From Zanthoxylum bungeanum (taxonomy: Eukaryota; Streptophyta; Magnoliopsida; Sapindales; Rutaceae), in contig SKCR01017751.1 in assembly GCA_019454045.1 (NCBI GenBank), positions 1 through 64,000 on the forward strand: a DNA stretch of 64,000 nucleotides, read 5' to 3'. Made by a program: the position numbers and the translations under genes. The notes under the pieces were generated by a model. It saw only the letters and a program-made list of their open reading frames with translations, was not told the origin of the DNA and made no database searches. Shown here in pieces: positions 44,990-56,558 of the stretch (the first letter of the stretch is position 1; every line of letters starts with the position of its first letter).

Positions 44990-45439
44990 TTTCTACGGTT
45001 AAAACGGCGACTCGCGTCCCATTTTCGACTTGTAGGTCGATCTCATCTGAAGCCAGTCTTCTACTTATCAGCAGATCCCGTACATCAGTACATATATTCA
45101 TGTATCACATCTAGTATCATAATCCAATTTTAAAACCAGTAGTGAACATGTCTATAATAAACATTCTTGAAGCCGGAACCTTGTCCCGCCTTCACTTCCT
45201 TCATGTCTGCCATGTCCATACAGCAGTCACACTTCTAGTGACCCCATTTGCCACAGTTTAGGCAGACAACTTGGGATATGTCCTTCTAAGAAGATCTGGC
45301 TGTGCATAACGGATTTAGCACTAAAGTTATCATCACAATGAGTCTTCATAAGCTCATGCTCTACTATTTGCTCAACTTCGGGCTCATGCTTGAGAGGTTT
45401 CTCTATCCAATAGAATAACTTCTCAACTCCTAGGACTAT
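44990..45439 (-). pseudogene. Element C protease and gag remains
   Basis: Reverse strand: the protease site is degraded near 45090-45150. The zinc knuckle at about 45215-45262 keeps the CLNCGK.GH pattern with a stop before K.CDC. Then a deletion of central gag brings the N-terminal part (CCTCAAGCATGAGCCCGAAG region) next to it. It stops at the Athila-2 LTR at 45440, about 30 codons from the expected gag start. Confidence 0.8.
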
Positions 45440-45648
45440 TGATGAATACTAAAAAATGCATATTTATTAGACAATAAGTTAATCATTTTACACTTATAGT
45501 TTCACTAATCCCCTTAAATTGACACATTTGTGTAAATATTTTAAAGTTATGCTTTGAGTGCTTTTACTGTGTTATTTTATGTTTTTGTGAGGAAAAATAC
45601 TGATCGGAAGCTCGACGGGACAAATCAGACGTGAAAAAAATATTCTGC

Positions 45649-45760
45649 AAGCACGTCGTAAAATCGACAAGCATGTCGTAAAATCTACAAGCACGTCGTA
45701 AAATCGGCAAGCACATCGTAAAATCGGCAAGCATGTCGTAAAATCTGCAAGCACGTCGTG
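45649..45760 (+). repeat. 20-bp tandem repeat, about 5.6 units, upstream of Athila-2 TATA
   Basis: Units such as AAGCACGTCGTAAAATCGGC, each with an ACGT or near-ACGT core. Confidence 0.95.
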
Positions 45761-45861
45761 ACACGTGGAACCTTTACGTCGCGACACGTGTCCCCAACAT
45801 GGCTTCACCATTATCTGACACGTGTCCCCAACATGGCTTCACCATTCTTTGACACGTGTCC
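45761..45861 (+). promoter_or_regulatory. Cluster of ABRE/G-box elements in Athila-2 LTR
   Basis: ACACGTGG (45761-45768) and ACACGTGTCC at 45784-45793, 45818-45827 and 45852-45861, within three 34-bp repeats. ACGTG[GT]C is the abscisic-acid response core bound by bZIP factors. They lie 38-138 bp before the TATA box, a normal promoter position. Confidence 0.65.
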
Positions 45862-45898
45862 ACAACATGCATTCGCTGGTCTGGGCGGCGAATTTGCC

Positions 45899-45908
45899 TA
45901 TAAAAAAT
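45899..45908 (+). promoter_or_regulatory. TATA box of Athila-2 LTR
   Basis: TATAAAAAAT in the context TTGCCTATAAAA, matching TTGCCTATAAAT at 6395 in Athila-1. Confidence 0.65.
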
Positions 45909-46201
45909 AAGCATCCGACATTAGAAATTTTCATACTTTCTTTCCTGATTCCTCTGTAATTCTTGGAGAGAGAGTGTCTTGTTTGTTTATTTACTTAAAG
46001 CTTTTTGTAATGTCTTTTTCTTTCAATAATAAAAGTACGAATATATTTTATTACAAAATGAGTTGCTAATTTCTTTTCTGTTGGAGTAAGTGTGAAGCTT
46101 TTATAATGAGAACATAGATTAAACTCGCTTTTATTATAATAAATAAATTGAAATCTAATGATTAAAACTTGATTTAAATCTAGATTAATTATTGACAATC
46201 T

Positions 46202-46490
46202 TTATACCGCCTTTATGGCTGGTTTTATCAGTCTACCGCCTTTATGGCTGGTTTTATCTTTATACCGCCTTTATGGCCGGTTTTATCTTTATACCGCCTT
46301 TGTGGCTGGTTTTATCTTTATACCGCCTTTATGGCTGGTTTTATACGATTTTGGCATAATTAAGTACCTTGGTAGGACTTGTTATAGACAAACGGTATCA
46401 CCGCCTTTATGGCTGGTTTTATGTTTTTGGCATGTTTAGTACCTTGGTAGGACTAAGTACTGACAGAAATGACTACCGCTTTTATGGCTG
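46202..46490 (+). repeat. Tandem repeat, 7 units, in Athila-2 LTR
   Basis: ACCGCCTTTATGGCTGGTTTTA units with mostly short spacers; the last two are more widely spaced by CTTGGTAGGACT segments. Each unit can pair ACC-GCC with GGC-GGT across one bulged base. It is homologous to 6655-6862. Confidence 0.9.
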
Positions 46491-46816
46491 GTTCTTTTTA
46501 TTGGCATAATTAATTCCTATAATAAATTAAGTGGGTAAAAATGACAATTTATAAATTATGATAAAGCGAGATTTCTAAATGCTTAAAAGACTAAAAGTGG
46601 ATCCCAAAACTCCAGCATTTCTTTCTATTATTGTATTCCAACCTAAAATCCTCCAACTACTTCAACAAAGCAAACTTTTCATTCCCGCATTGGTCATTAT
46701 TCTATTTTGCTAAATCTCTTCTCTGTGGATCGACCCCTGACTCACCGGGTTATTTTATTACGTTGAAACTCTTATACTTGGGAGTAAAAGACCACTTTTC
46801 GAGTGTGTCAAGTTTT

Positions 46817-46834
46817 TGGCGCCGTTGCCGGGGA
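46817..46834 (+). other. tRNA-Asp primer-binding site of Athila-2
   Basis: TGGCGCCGTTGCCGGGGA, six bases after the LTR end. Complete. Confidence 0.92.
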
Positions 46835-46981
46835 AGTTTTATTTAGTAGATAGAATATTTATTTCTTCTTTCTATACTTTTCTTTTCTTTATTTTTATTT
46901 CGTATTTTTTTTTAATTTCTACATCTTATTTTTCTTTATTTGTTCTTGTTTTTATGTAGACCCAACTGTCCTGATTAATCC

Positions 46982-47224
46982 TTGATGAACCCTGAACCCA
47001 GAAATCTCACATATGGAGAGACCTTGTTCTTAATTTTTCTTGGTTACCTGAAACAGAAAAATCAACTTAAAACGTGTTTGTTGTTCATAAAAGAATTTTT
47101 TGAACCATCCCCACGTAAAGATGCTCTCATAAAACTTCACGAAAACATAATTCAAGACATTGAGAAAAATGAGCGAGGGATTCAATTGAGATCAAAATTA
47201 ACAAGGGTTAGAGGATGTTTTTAG
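46982..47224 (+). CDS. Small ORF upstream of Athila-2 gag
   Basis: 80 codons (MMNPEPRNLTYGETL...), hydrophobic then basic. I do not recognise it. It precedes gag by about 120 bases and could be an upstream ORF or the 5' part of an older gag. There is no counterpart in Athila-1, whose leader is short. Confidence 0.25.
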   Translation: MMNPEPRNLTYGETLFLIFLGYLKQKNQLKTCLLFIKEFFEPSPRKDALIKLHENIIQDIEKNERGIQLRSKLTRVRGCF

Positions 47225-47344
47225 ATCTAAATCACTGCATTTGTATTTTCCTTAATTTGTTCTTTTCATTTTCTTAGTTTAATTTCATTTTCAAGTTTTG
47301 TATTTGCAATTTCATATTTTTACATATAGTTTTTTTTAAGTTGC

Positions 47345-49014
47345 ATGAAACACTGGTCTCGAACATCTAGTGGCAGATTAAAAAGAGAGTCATCATCACT
47401 TTCATTGTTAGTCAGAATGGCTGAAAACCAAATTGAAAATCCACCTGCCCAAGTTGAAAACCCAGTTAATCAAGAAGAAAACGAGTCTCAGCATGGAGAT
47501 CCTAATCACCCTAGGACACTCAGACAATTCATGAATCCCACTAGGTCAGGATCACCATCTTGTATTGTTTTTCCTCCAGAAGCAGCACGTTTCAATTTTA
47601 AATCAAGTGTCATCAATCTTTTACCCACATTCCATGGTCTAGAATCAGAAAACCCTTATCAGCACCTAAGAGAGTTCGAAGAATTATGTAACACTTGCAC
47701 ATACCAAAATTATAGCATGAATATAATTCGGTTAAAGATTTTTTCCATTATCTTAAAAGGATAAAGCTAAAATTTGGCTACAAAATCTTAGGTCAGGATC
47801 TATTAGAACATGGGATGATTTACAAGAGCAGTTTCTTAAAAAGTTCTTTCCCTCTCATAGGACAAATTCCTTTAAGAGAAGAAACACAACATTCACACAA
47901 GAGTCGGGGGGAAACACTTTGCCAATGTTGGGAGAGGTATAAAGAGATATTAAATATTTGTCAACATCACAGGTTTGAAACATGGAGGTTAGTTGCCCAA
48001 TTCTAAGAGGGTTTAACACCTCAAGGTAGACAAGTAGTAGAGATGATGTGTAATGGTGAGTTTAAGGACAAAGATCCCGAAGATGCACTAGATTACCTAG
48101 AGCACATAGCAGAGAATACACAACAATGAGATACAATTGGTACATATGAGTCATCTGTTAAAACACAGTCATCTGGTAGAGGTATGTTTAACCTTAGGGA
48201 AGACCATGACCTTGCTGCAAAGTATGCATTTCTGTCTAAAAAAATTGAGGCTTTAGAAACAGGGAAGATGGATCATGTCAAGTCAGTTCAGGAAATCATA
48301 TGTCAAATTTGTAGTTCAAATGAACATGTCACATAAGTTTGCCCATCCATACCAGCCCTGAAAGACTGTCTCCATGACCAAGTCAGTTCCATAAACACAT
48401 TCAATAGACCAAATCCAAACCCATACTCACAGACCTATAACCCTGGTTGGAGAAACCATCAAAAATTCAATTGGAGGAATGATAACCAAGCACAACCTTC
48501 ACACCAACCTCCCCAGTTTCACCAGAATTTTCGAAACTCCCAGAATTATGCACCATATATCCCACCACCTAAGAAAACCATTGAAGATAACTTGAGTGCA
48601 TTCATGGAATAACAAGAAAACATCAATAACCAAAATGCACAAATGATGAATGATTTGAAAGAAACTTTTGATAAAATCACATCTGCTTGGGCCATTAAAG
48701 AGAAATGTAAGTTTCCCCCACAACCTCAGTCAAATCCCAAAAGCCATCAAAACTCTCATGAGGGTAGTTCTGGAAGTCAACACTTAGACCAAGTCAAATC
48801 TATTATTACTCTTCGTAGTGGTAAGACCATCCACAGACCTATTCTTGAACCTCGTGAAACTGAGGAAAAATCAGAATTAGAGGGTAAGGAAGGGGTTGAT
48901 GAACCATTACCCGTCGTTGATAATAATATTTTTTCTCATACACCTATATTTCCTCAGGCATTAAAAATAAAGAAATTGAACCATTCCCCAGAGATTTATG
49001 AAATATTCAAATAG
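47345..49014 (+). pseudogene. Athila-2 gag, frameshifted
   Basis: Gag path: MAENQIENPPAQ (ATG at 47417; an upstream in-frame ATG is at 47345), RTLRQFMNPTRSGSPSCIVFPP, FHGLESENPYQHLREFEELC, then after a frameshift near 47760 KIWLQNLRSGSIRTWDDL, FLKKFFPSHRT and CWERYKEILNICQHH. Stops are at 48004, 48127, 48334 and 48610. The region 48643-49014 ends the gag-protease linker (SIITLRSGKTI, typical of Athila). Confidence 0.9.
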
Positions 49015-49600
49015 GTAAAGGTCAATATCCCTTTGTTAGATGCCATTCAACAGATACCATCTTATGCCAAATTTCTGAAAGATCTGTGCACCGTTAAAAG
49101 AAAACATCATGTAAGAAAGAAAGCTTTTCTAGCTGAACAGGTAAGTTCCATTCTCTCAACTAATAATGCATTAAAATAGAAACACCCTGGTTGTCCAACT
49201 ATTTCTTGTATTATTGGAAATCAAAACAATGAACATGCTTTGCTTGATCTTGGAGCTAGTGTAAATTTACTGCCATTTTCGGTTTACCAGCAACTTAATA
49301 TCAGTGAGATGAAACCAACTTCAACTACCCTTTTACTTGCCGATATATCAGTTGACGTACCAAAAGGAATTATGGAAGATGTGTTATTGCAAATTGATAA
49401 ATTCGTATATCCTGTAGATTTTATTGTTTTAGAAACACAACCTGTGGCAGAGAGTTATAAGCCAATCCTTGTAATACTTGGTCGGCAATTTTTAGCAACA
49501 GCTAACGCTTTAATAAATTGCATGAATGGAATCATGAATCTTTCTTTTGGCAACATGACATTAGAGTTAAATATTTTTAACATGTGCAAACAGCCATATG
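49015..49600 (+). pseudogene. Athila-2 aspartic protease
   Basis: After VNIPLLDAIQQIPSYAKFLKDLC, the 308-codon frame at 49240-50166 holds LLDLGASVNLLPFSVY (catalytic D-L-G-A) and PVDFIVLETQP...VILGRQFLATANALI. The protease half is intact in one frame; stops lie just upstream at about 49012 and 49177. Confidence 0.88.
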
Positions 49601-50950
49601 ATGAAGATAATGAAAACGAAAGTGCAGAATCAATTGAACCTATTGTGGATGAGCATATTCAGGGGATTTTATCTGATCCCATGAAATTTTTTACTGCTAA
49701 TTATGTTGAGTCAAGTGCAGAAACTGATTCGGATATTACTAATGATTTTCTACTTGACTCTATTCAAGTATTGGAAGACGATGAAGAACTGGGAACACTG
49801 GAAGAAGAAAAATATGAAGAAGCACCCAATTTAGAGTTAAAAGCTTTGCCAGAAGGACTGAAATATGCATTTCTAGAAGATAATCAAACGTACCCTGTGG
49901 TAATTTCTTTTTCTCTCACAAGCGATCAAGAAGGTAAACTTTTAAAAGTGTTGAAAGAACATAAACTGGCAATTGGATGGACTTTAAAAGACATAAAAGG
50001 TATTAATCCATTAATTTGCACACATCGAATAAATCTAGAAGATAATGCTAGGACATATCGTCAACCCCAAAGAAGATTAAACCCTCACATGAAAGAAGTA
50101 GTAAAAACTGAGGTCCTTAAACTTCTTGATGAATGCATTATCTATCCTATTTCTGATAGTAAGTAGGTAAGTCCTACACAGGTTGTACCTAAAAAGTCTG
50201 GAATCACTGTTGTAAAATAAGATAAAGGGGAATTAATCCCAACTCGCATTTCATCTAGTTGGCATATGTGCATTGATTATAGAAAATTGAATGACGCAAC
50301 TAGAAAAGATCATTTCCCTTTGCCATTTCTTGACCAATTTTTGGAAAGAGTAGCTGGACACCCTTATTATTTTTTTCTTGATGGTTACTCAGGTTATTAT
50401 CAGATTCCCATTGCTTTAGAAGACCAGGAAAAAAAAAACATTCACATGCCCATTTGGAACAATTTGCATTTAGAAAAATGCCATTTGACTTTGTAATGCA
50501 CCTGCAACATTCCAACGATGCATGTTGAGCATATTTAGTGACATGGTTGAACACTGTTTAGAGGTCTTTATGGATGATATAACTGTCTTTGGAAATTCAT
50601 TTGATAATTTCTTGACTAATCTGGAAAATGTTTTGAAAAGATGTAAAGAAAAAGGACTTGTGTTAAATTGGAAAAATGCCATTTCATGACTGATTCAGGA
50701 ATTGTTTTAGGACACGTTGTGTCGTATAAAGGTATTGAGGTTGACAAAGAAAAAATAAAGGTCATATCTAAATACCATCACCAAAAACAGTCAGGGACAT
50801 TCGTTTTTTTTTAGGACATGCAGGATTTTATAGGAGGTTCATTAAAGACTTCAGTACCATATCCAGACCTTTATGTAACCTCCTATATAAAAGATTTGAA
50901 ACATTTGAATGGACAGAAGAATGTCAAAAATCATTCCAAAAAATTATCAG
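49601..50950 (+). pseudogene. Athila-2 reverse transcriptase
   Basis: Acidic linker, then HKLAIGWTLKDIKGINPLIC, RRLNPHMKEVVKTEVLKLLD, a stop at 50164, WHMCIDYRKLNDATRKDHF, FLDGYSGYYQI. A frame break near 50430-50490 falls in an A-run, then MPFGL.NAPATFQRCM, and the catalytic FMDD at 50567-50578 is intact. Further frame changes occur at about 50680 and 50770. The connection reads [20 protein letters not shown]. Confidence 0.92.
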
Positions 50951-50954
50951 TCTT

Positions 50955-51358
50955 TTGACTTCTGCTCCTATTATGCAATCCTCTGATTGGTCATTGCCCT
51001 TTGAGCTAATGTGTGATGCTAGTGATTATGCAGTTGGTGCAGTTCTAGGGCAGAGAAATGAAGGTAAACCGCATGTGATATATTACACTAGTAGAATATT
51101 AAACAATGCACAAATGAATTACACTACCACAGAAAAAGAACTACTTGCTGTAATATTTGCATTGGATAAATTTCGATCATATTTAATCGGTTATTCAACT
51201 ATTGTTTACTCTGATCATGCTGCTGTTAGATATTTGATGTCTAAACAGGATGCCAAGCCAAGATTAATATGGTGGATTTTGTTGCTTCAAGAATTCAATA
51301 TCACAATCAAAGATAAAAAGGGGGCAGAGAACGTGGTTGCAGATCACTTATCGAGACA
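50955..51358 (+). pseudogene. Athila-2 RNase H
   Basis: Open frame with [15 protein letters not shown] (Asp), [19 protein letters not shown] (Glu), [11 protein letters not shown] (Asp), and the end [12 protein letters not shown]. The frame runs on past the junction to 51401 in Copia antisense. All catalytic residues are kept, but the element lacks integrase. Confidence 0.92.
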
Positions 51359-51830
51359 GTTGCCTTTGACCAAGCCTCGGGTTTCCAGAATATTGAAGTA
51401 AGGTGTGCCTTGCACTATTTGCCTAATTGCAAATTTTGACTTTATCTCCTTGAGAATAGTCTTTAATTCTCCAAGAATTATTTATTGCAATTTTAAAAGT
51501 ACTTCCAAGATCTAATCTTTGAATATCCTTCAATTTCAATATCATACTTTAAGAATCTAATCCTTAGTTCTGATAAAGAAATTAAGGAGTCTATATGACA
51601 AGTATATGGATTAAGCACTAAAGTTATCATTACATGAATATTCCAAATATCATGTTCCACTTATTTGCTTATTCCGGACTTAGGCATAATATTATTTTAT
51701 CAAATAAAATAACTAATAAGTTTCCAGGACCATCGTGAAAATTTATTCCCGATTTGAAAATTAAAGTCGTTTAAATACATTTTCACCCAGGATTATGTCT
51801 TAAACACTAATCTTTCATAGCTATCTTGAT
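51359..51830 (-). pseudogene. Family-B gag fragment, minus strand
   Basis: The reverse strand matches the B2 gag from its start region to the basic stretch before the zinc knuckle (CCAAGGCTTAGCC-like sequence at the junction). It is interrupted by indels, and the start ATG region reads CAAGATAGCTATGAAAG. Confidence 0.8.
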
Positions 51831-54519
51831 TCTAATAGTCCAACTATTTAATCAACGATTTGTGGTACTATTTATTATAATGATTATAATAGTCCAACTA
51901 TATAATCAAATATAATCTAAATTAATTAACCTCAATTACATTGATTACTATAATCCAATTATAAAATCAACTGTAAACTGAAATTAATTAATTCAAATAT
52001 ATTGATTAATATAATCCAATTATATATAATCAACTATAATACAGTCCAACTGTTAAATAAAACAACAATTTAAATATTAGTCCAACTAACATTTAATCTA
52101 ATGACGAAATAATTTAAATGAGCGCGTATGGAGAGTAATTGAACGAGTATTGCAAATTCAATTCTTGCCTCCCACTATTTTTCGGCGAGCCTCCAACCCT
52201 CTGTCGAGTACTCGGGAAACCGTGTTTCCTAGTGGGCTAGGATCCCGTTAAATATCACACAATCTTGACTTTGGCCAACAAATTGTATGATAATTAACTA
52301 GGTAGATCTCTAAGATCAATTGGATCCAATCTAATTCCTAGATCCAGTAGGTGGACTTCCAAATCCTAAACATATATCTTATATATGCCAATACATCCAA
52401 TGTATTACCTAACCTTTTTCCTCTGAATCAACTAGGCCTTGGCTTTGGCACAACAAACCTAATGATCCCAGTCAAGTGCGACCCATTGACCATGGAAAGC
52501 TTCGTAATCAATGTCGATGGACAAGAAGTGGTCTTGACTTTGGCCAACAAACCACAACTTGGACAAGACACTGACATGTAACAAAGCCTTCGTGATTCAA
52601 CACACATCTTCGACAGACAAAGGGCTTGACTTTGGCCAACAACCAAATGCCGTCTCGGATCTTGAGTGAGAATCACTCAATGGAAGGAAAAACGCATGAT
52701 ATTTGATGGGTTTTTCGTGTGCAAATTGGCAACGAATTTATTATCTTTGTTAAGGTCTCATCATCATACACCCTTAAAGATGCATTCTAAACACATATAA
52801 AGCGCATATGATAAAATAATATGATATGCGGATGGATATTTTACACATTGATCCTAGATCAAATCTCTCACTTTCTCTCTCCCGCTAGCACAAATATTTC
52901 TTCTACCCGTTACACTACACTTCTAAAGAAACCTCATTTACATTGAGGGGAATAGGTGAGAAGAGAATACAAAGAATAAGAGGTGATAAGGCTGGACACG
53001 CAGGTCCAATTAATAAATCAAATTTATTACAACAATTTCTAAAATTGCCCCACCCATCTAATATCCATCCGATATACATTATTCATGCATCACAACCATG
53101 TATTCACTCAAGCATGTTATCAATCAATCTAATCCAATTAATTAATCTGATAATTAGTGATCATCCAATGTTCAAACAACGATTTGATTTTGTTCGAGTC
53201 AAACTCGTTTTTGCGAATAAGTACTTAAAGTACGAATTCCCGAATTAAATTAAACTACATAATTAAATCCAATTTAACATGCATTTAATTCTAATTCACT
53301 ATTTAATTCCAAATTAAATATCACACACTTTATTTAACGAACCATTACGACTTAAATTCCTAATTTAGTCGTTACGGGTCTCAAAGCCCGATTAACGTCC
53401 AACGTCAATTTAATTAAAGTCCAATGGGCTTTTAATTAATTTCTTAAGGCGTGGACTTTTGGTCAACTCGGGTCAAACCCAATAACCAAAGTCCAATCCG
53501 GGATTTACCCCATAAGCCTTTAAATTAATTTTGGCCCATTAGGCCCAATTAAATCATAAAGGTCCATTATGTTGCATTTGGGCTTTATGGATACGGTTTT
53601 GGGCCCAATTGAATCCAACCAATTTTGCCTAAAACAAACTTTGTACAACAAAGCCCAATAAGCTCAATAACAACAATTCAAGCTCAATTTCCAAAATTAG
53701 CCCAATTAATTAAATTACACAAATCCAATTTCGCAATTTAATTACCTAAAGTGTATATCATGATTAATCACCATAATTAACATTTCTAAAACACAAATTA
53801 GGCTAACTAATCATGCTCATTTTCATCATCATATGTCCAACATATTTTGATTAAAATCAAACCCATTCATGCTCACTTTGTTCTCGGCAATGGGGTTAAT
53901 TTCATGTTCGATTTGTTTCAATCCAATTAAACCCAATTCGACATTAAATCAATATACCCTAATGATTTTCAACACATCCAATGTTTCAAAAAATCAAAAT
54001 TCACCAAGAACACAAAGGGGCATAACTCTCGGCCAAGATAAGATTTTGGGCAAATTTGTTCCAAACCAAATTTGATCAAATTGATCCAACCAATCATCAA
54101 TTAAAATACATTCAAGCATACTTAATCATCCAATTTCATAATTACATGCTCAAATTCATTTTACCCAATTTCATGCTAAATAACATACTTGGCAATTTGG
54201 GGATTTTACATCCGATTCGAATTCAATCCAATTGATTCCGTAATCGACATAAAATCATCATCCCAAATGATTTCCAACACATCCAATTGTCAAAAATCAA
54301 AAATCCCAAGACATTAAATCATGTATCAAATTCGGCCAAGGTAGAAATTTGGGGAAAAAATGATCCAATCAAATTTTCTTGAAATTGACCCAATCAATCT
54401 TCAATTCAACACAATTAAGCATACAAATCCATCCAATTTAATTTATCATGCTCAAAATCAAGTTTGCCCAAATTTTAGCCCTAACTTTTTCATGCTTTTA
54501 ACCTAAGCTCCGATGCCAT
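51831..54519 (-). other. Family-B leader, minus strand
   Basis: It contains, in reverse, the hairpin array, the GGCCAAAGTCAAGA repeats (about 52260-52640), the GGACCTGCGTGTCC stretch (about 52995) and the primer site TGGCATCGGAGC at 54507-54518. A triple-type duplication is absent; two CTTGGCCGA-like units lie at about 54020-54350. Confidence 0.85.
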
Positions 54520-56558
54520 TGTTGGAGTTTCTATAGGTCCCAAGATCAAAACTCAAGCATGAATCATAAGTGAATACAACGATGGAAGTGCGGAATACTT
54601 ACATCGAGCGGTTGAGCGACGATTTGGGCAACAAAAATTCGAATTCTGCTCACTTTTTCAAGGCAGTGGGTTGCTGTGAATAGTGATTTGCGCCCCTTAT
54701 CTTCAAGATTTGAAGCTCCAAGCTTCAACATTTGGCTTCCCGGCTCATGGGTATACTTCCCTTATCACCTTGGCATGATCCCGGAGTGTGCTAGCACTCT
54801 TGTTTTGCCACAAAACACACTTGCTTCCCTCCATTTCTTTTGTTATTTTCGGCAGTTCACTGCCTCACAAAAACCAGAAATGGCGTGAGTGATGAGAGGA
54901 AGAAGAAGAGGAGAGATAGGAGGGAAAGTGTATTATGCGTATTTGGTGATTACCAAAGTGTATCTAATACACTTGAAATGAAATTCAAATTCATTTCCTA
55001 CACATTTGGCTTTAATTGCCAACCACACACATCACTCATCACATCAAGTCAACTCAATCAAGTTGTCAAGTCACATCACTCAAAGTGATAAGTGATTTGA
55101 CGCTTGATGCGACTAATGATTTGACGCTCGATTTGACGAGCCGCGCTCGAATTCGAAATGCGAATGCGCTCGCAAATAATCTCGGGCTCGGATTCGCTAA
55201 TTCCAAATTAACAAATTTTCCGTCGCGTCGTAATTAAATGATTACGCATAGCGAAATCACTATTCACATCGCTAACGAATTAATTCAAAATTAATTCGCT
55301 CGCCCGAATTAAAATCTATTTTTAATTCCGCGTCGAAATCCAATTTCATTTAATATATCAAATATATTAATTAATCGATTAATTCCAAATTAATCATTCT
55401 CTCTCTTTAATCGATATTTTATCCTAGATAAAATATCTCCGCAATTAATCCCAGATTAATTTTCTCTCTCATCATATTAATCCCAGATTAATAAAAGTGC
55501 GAGTCATACGTCATCGGTGAATCTTTGGGAAGTGACCCATGAGATCCCCGGATATGTTGGCAGTCAAATCGGTCATCGGACTATCCGAACACGTGAGTAC
55601 CAAGTACTACGTTTTACGATTTACAAGACAAGGTGGCTTCTAGCAAAGCACCAAGTCTAACCAATTCTCCGGACATATCCATCTAAGAATATTTAAGATC
55701 TGTATCAAGCGTAGTATACCAAGTATTGTGTATATCGGCCCAGTATCGGATAGTCACGTGCTAGGGCTGGGGCTGGATAAGTGTCTGCCCTGTCCGAAGC
55801 ACATGTCGGATGTCTGGTAACTAGTCTCTATAATCGGATATGCATGACCTAGTCATAATATCCTGATGGTTGCGCAACACTTAAGAGCACTAATACCGTA
55901 TCCTGCGTGACATCATCTCCACTATGACTGAAGTGATACTTTCGTCTTGACATCACACCCAATACTCTACGATTCTCAATATACCCAGCAGTTGGCGTAC
56001 ACAGAACCGGTTAGAGTCCTAGACGACCTCAACTAAAGTATATTGATTGTCGTAAGCATTAGCGGTGTAAGTCTCAGGTTAAAACCAAATACACCTACCC
56101 TGATGTCGGACTCCCATAGACACATAGTCATAATACCAATGGGATTCCGAGGGGTCTATCCAGAGCAAAGCTGTTTCCCGTACCATCGGTGAAACACAAC
56201 CTCATATCGCACTTGCATAAGTATCCAATACTTAAATATATGAGAACTATGCCGTTGTGCCTCACAATGTCGCCACAAGACAAGTGCAACTAGCAATATA
56301 TCGCCTATTCCGCATTATCGATGTCCTGTCTCGATAATACTCCGGCTAGGGATATTTAATGATTAATCCTTCGTGGACTGATACTGTCTCATATCATTCT
56401 CAATCCAGGAACTAATCATATGGACCTCTCTTCATTTATATATCTAGGTGATCTAATCACAAATGATAAGAGTGCAATCTCCTTTGTCACATAGTTAATT
56501 TGTACAACAACACCGTGATCTGTACAAATAGTGACGCTATGGGTCATATTATCCAACA
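54520..56558 (-). repeat. 5' LTR, Copia family B, minus strand (2039 bp)
   Basis: The plus strand starts TGTTGGAGTTTC and ends GGGTCATATTATCCAACA. The primer site abuts on the left, so it is the 5' LTR of a minus-strand element. Confidence 0.92.

Larger units (their letters stand above)
45440..46810 (+). repeat. 5' LTR of Athila-2 (1371 bp)
   Basis: It starts TGATGAATACTAAAAAATGC and ends GAGTGTGTCA. It holds three repeat blocks: 20-bp units at 45649-45760, 34-bp units with ACACGTGTCC at 45782-45870, and ACCGCCTTTATGGCTGGT units at 46202-46490; a TATA box lies at 45899. Confidence 0.88.
45440..51360 (+). mobile_element. Athila-2 element, 3' end deleted
   Basis: 5' LTR 45440-46810, complete tRNA-Asp primer site, gag, protease, RT and RNase H; integrase and 3' LTR are missing. 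RNase H is joined at about 51360 to minus-strand Copia gag. It has better-preserved ORFs than Athila-1 and intact RT catalytic residues. It inserted into element C gag. Confidence 0.92.
51359..56558 (-). mobile_element. Copia family-B element, minus strand, 5' half only
   Basis: From right to left: LTR 56558-54520, primer site, leader to about 51830, gag to about 51360. Pol and the other LTR are missing. Its right flank is element C leader. The left end is the deletion junction with Athila-2. Confidence 0.88.

Noticed and set aside
45649..45760. CRISPR-like array
   Set aside because: Units are contiguous 20-bp repeats without unique spacers, in plant DNA; it is an LTR tandem repeat.
45564..45811. 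Minus-strand ORFs rich in CRFYDMLADFT
   Set aside because: They are the translation of the 20-bp LTR repeat; no coding signal.
46215..46439. ORF with repeated PPLWLVL
   Set aside because: It is only the translation of the ACCGCCTTTATGGCTGG tandem repeat in the Athila-2 LTR. The same applies to 6676-6876.
54676..55088. ORFs MNSDLRPL... and MLFSAVHC...
   Set aside because: Antisense of the minus-strand family-B LTR.
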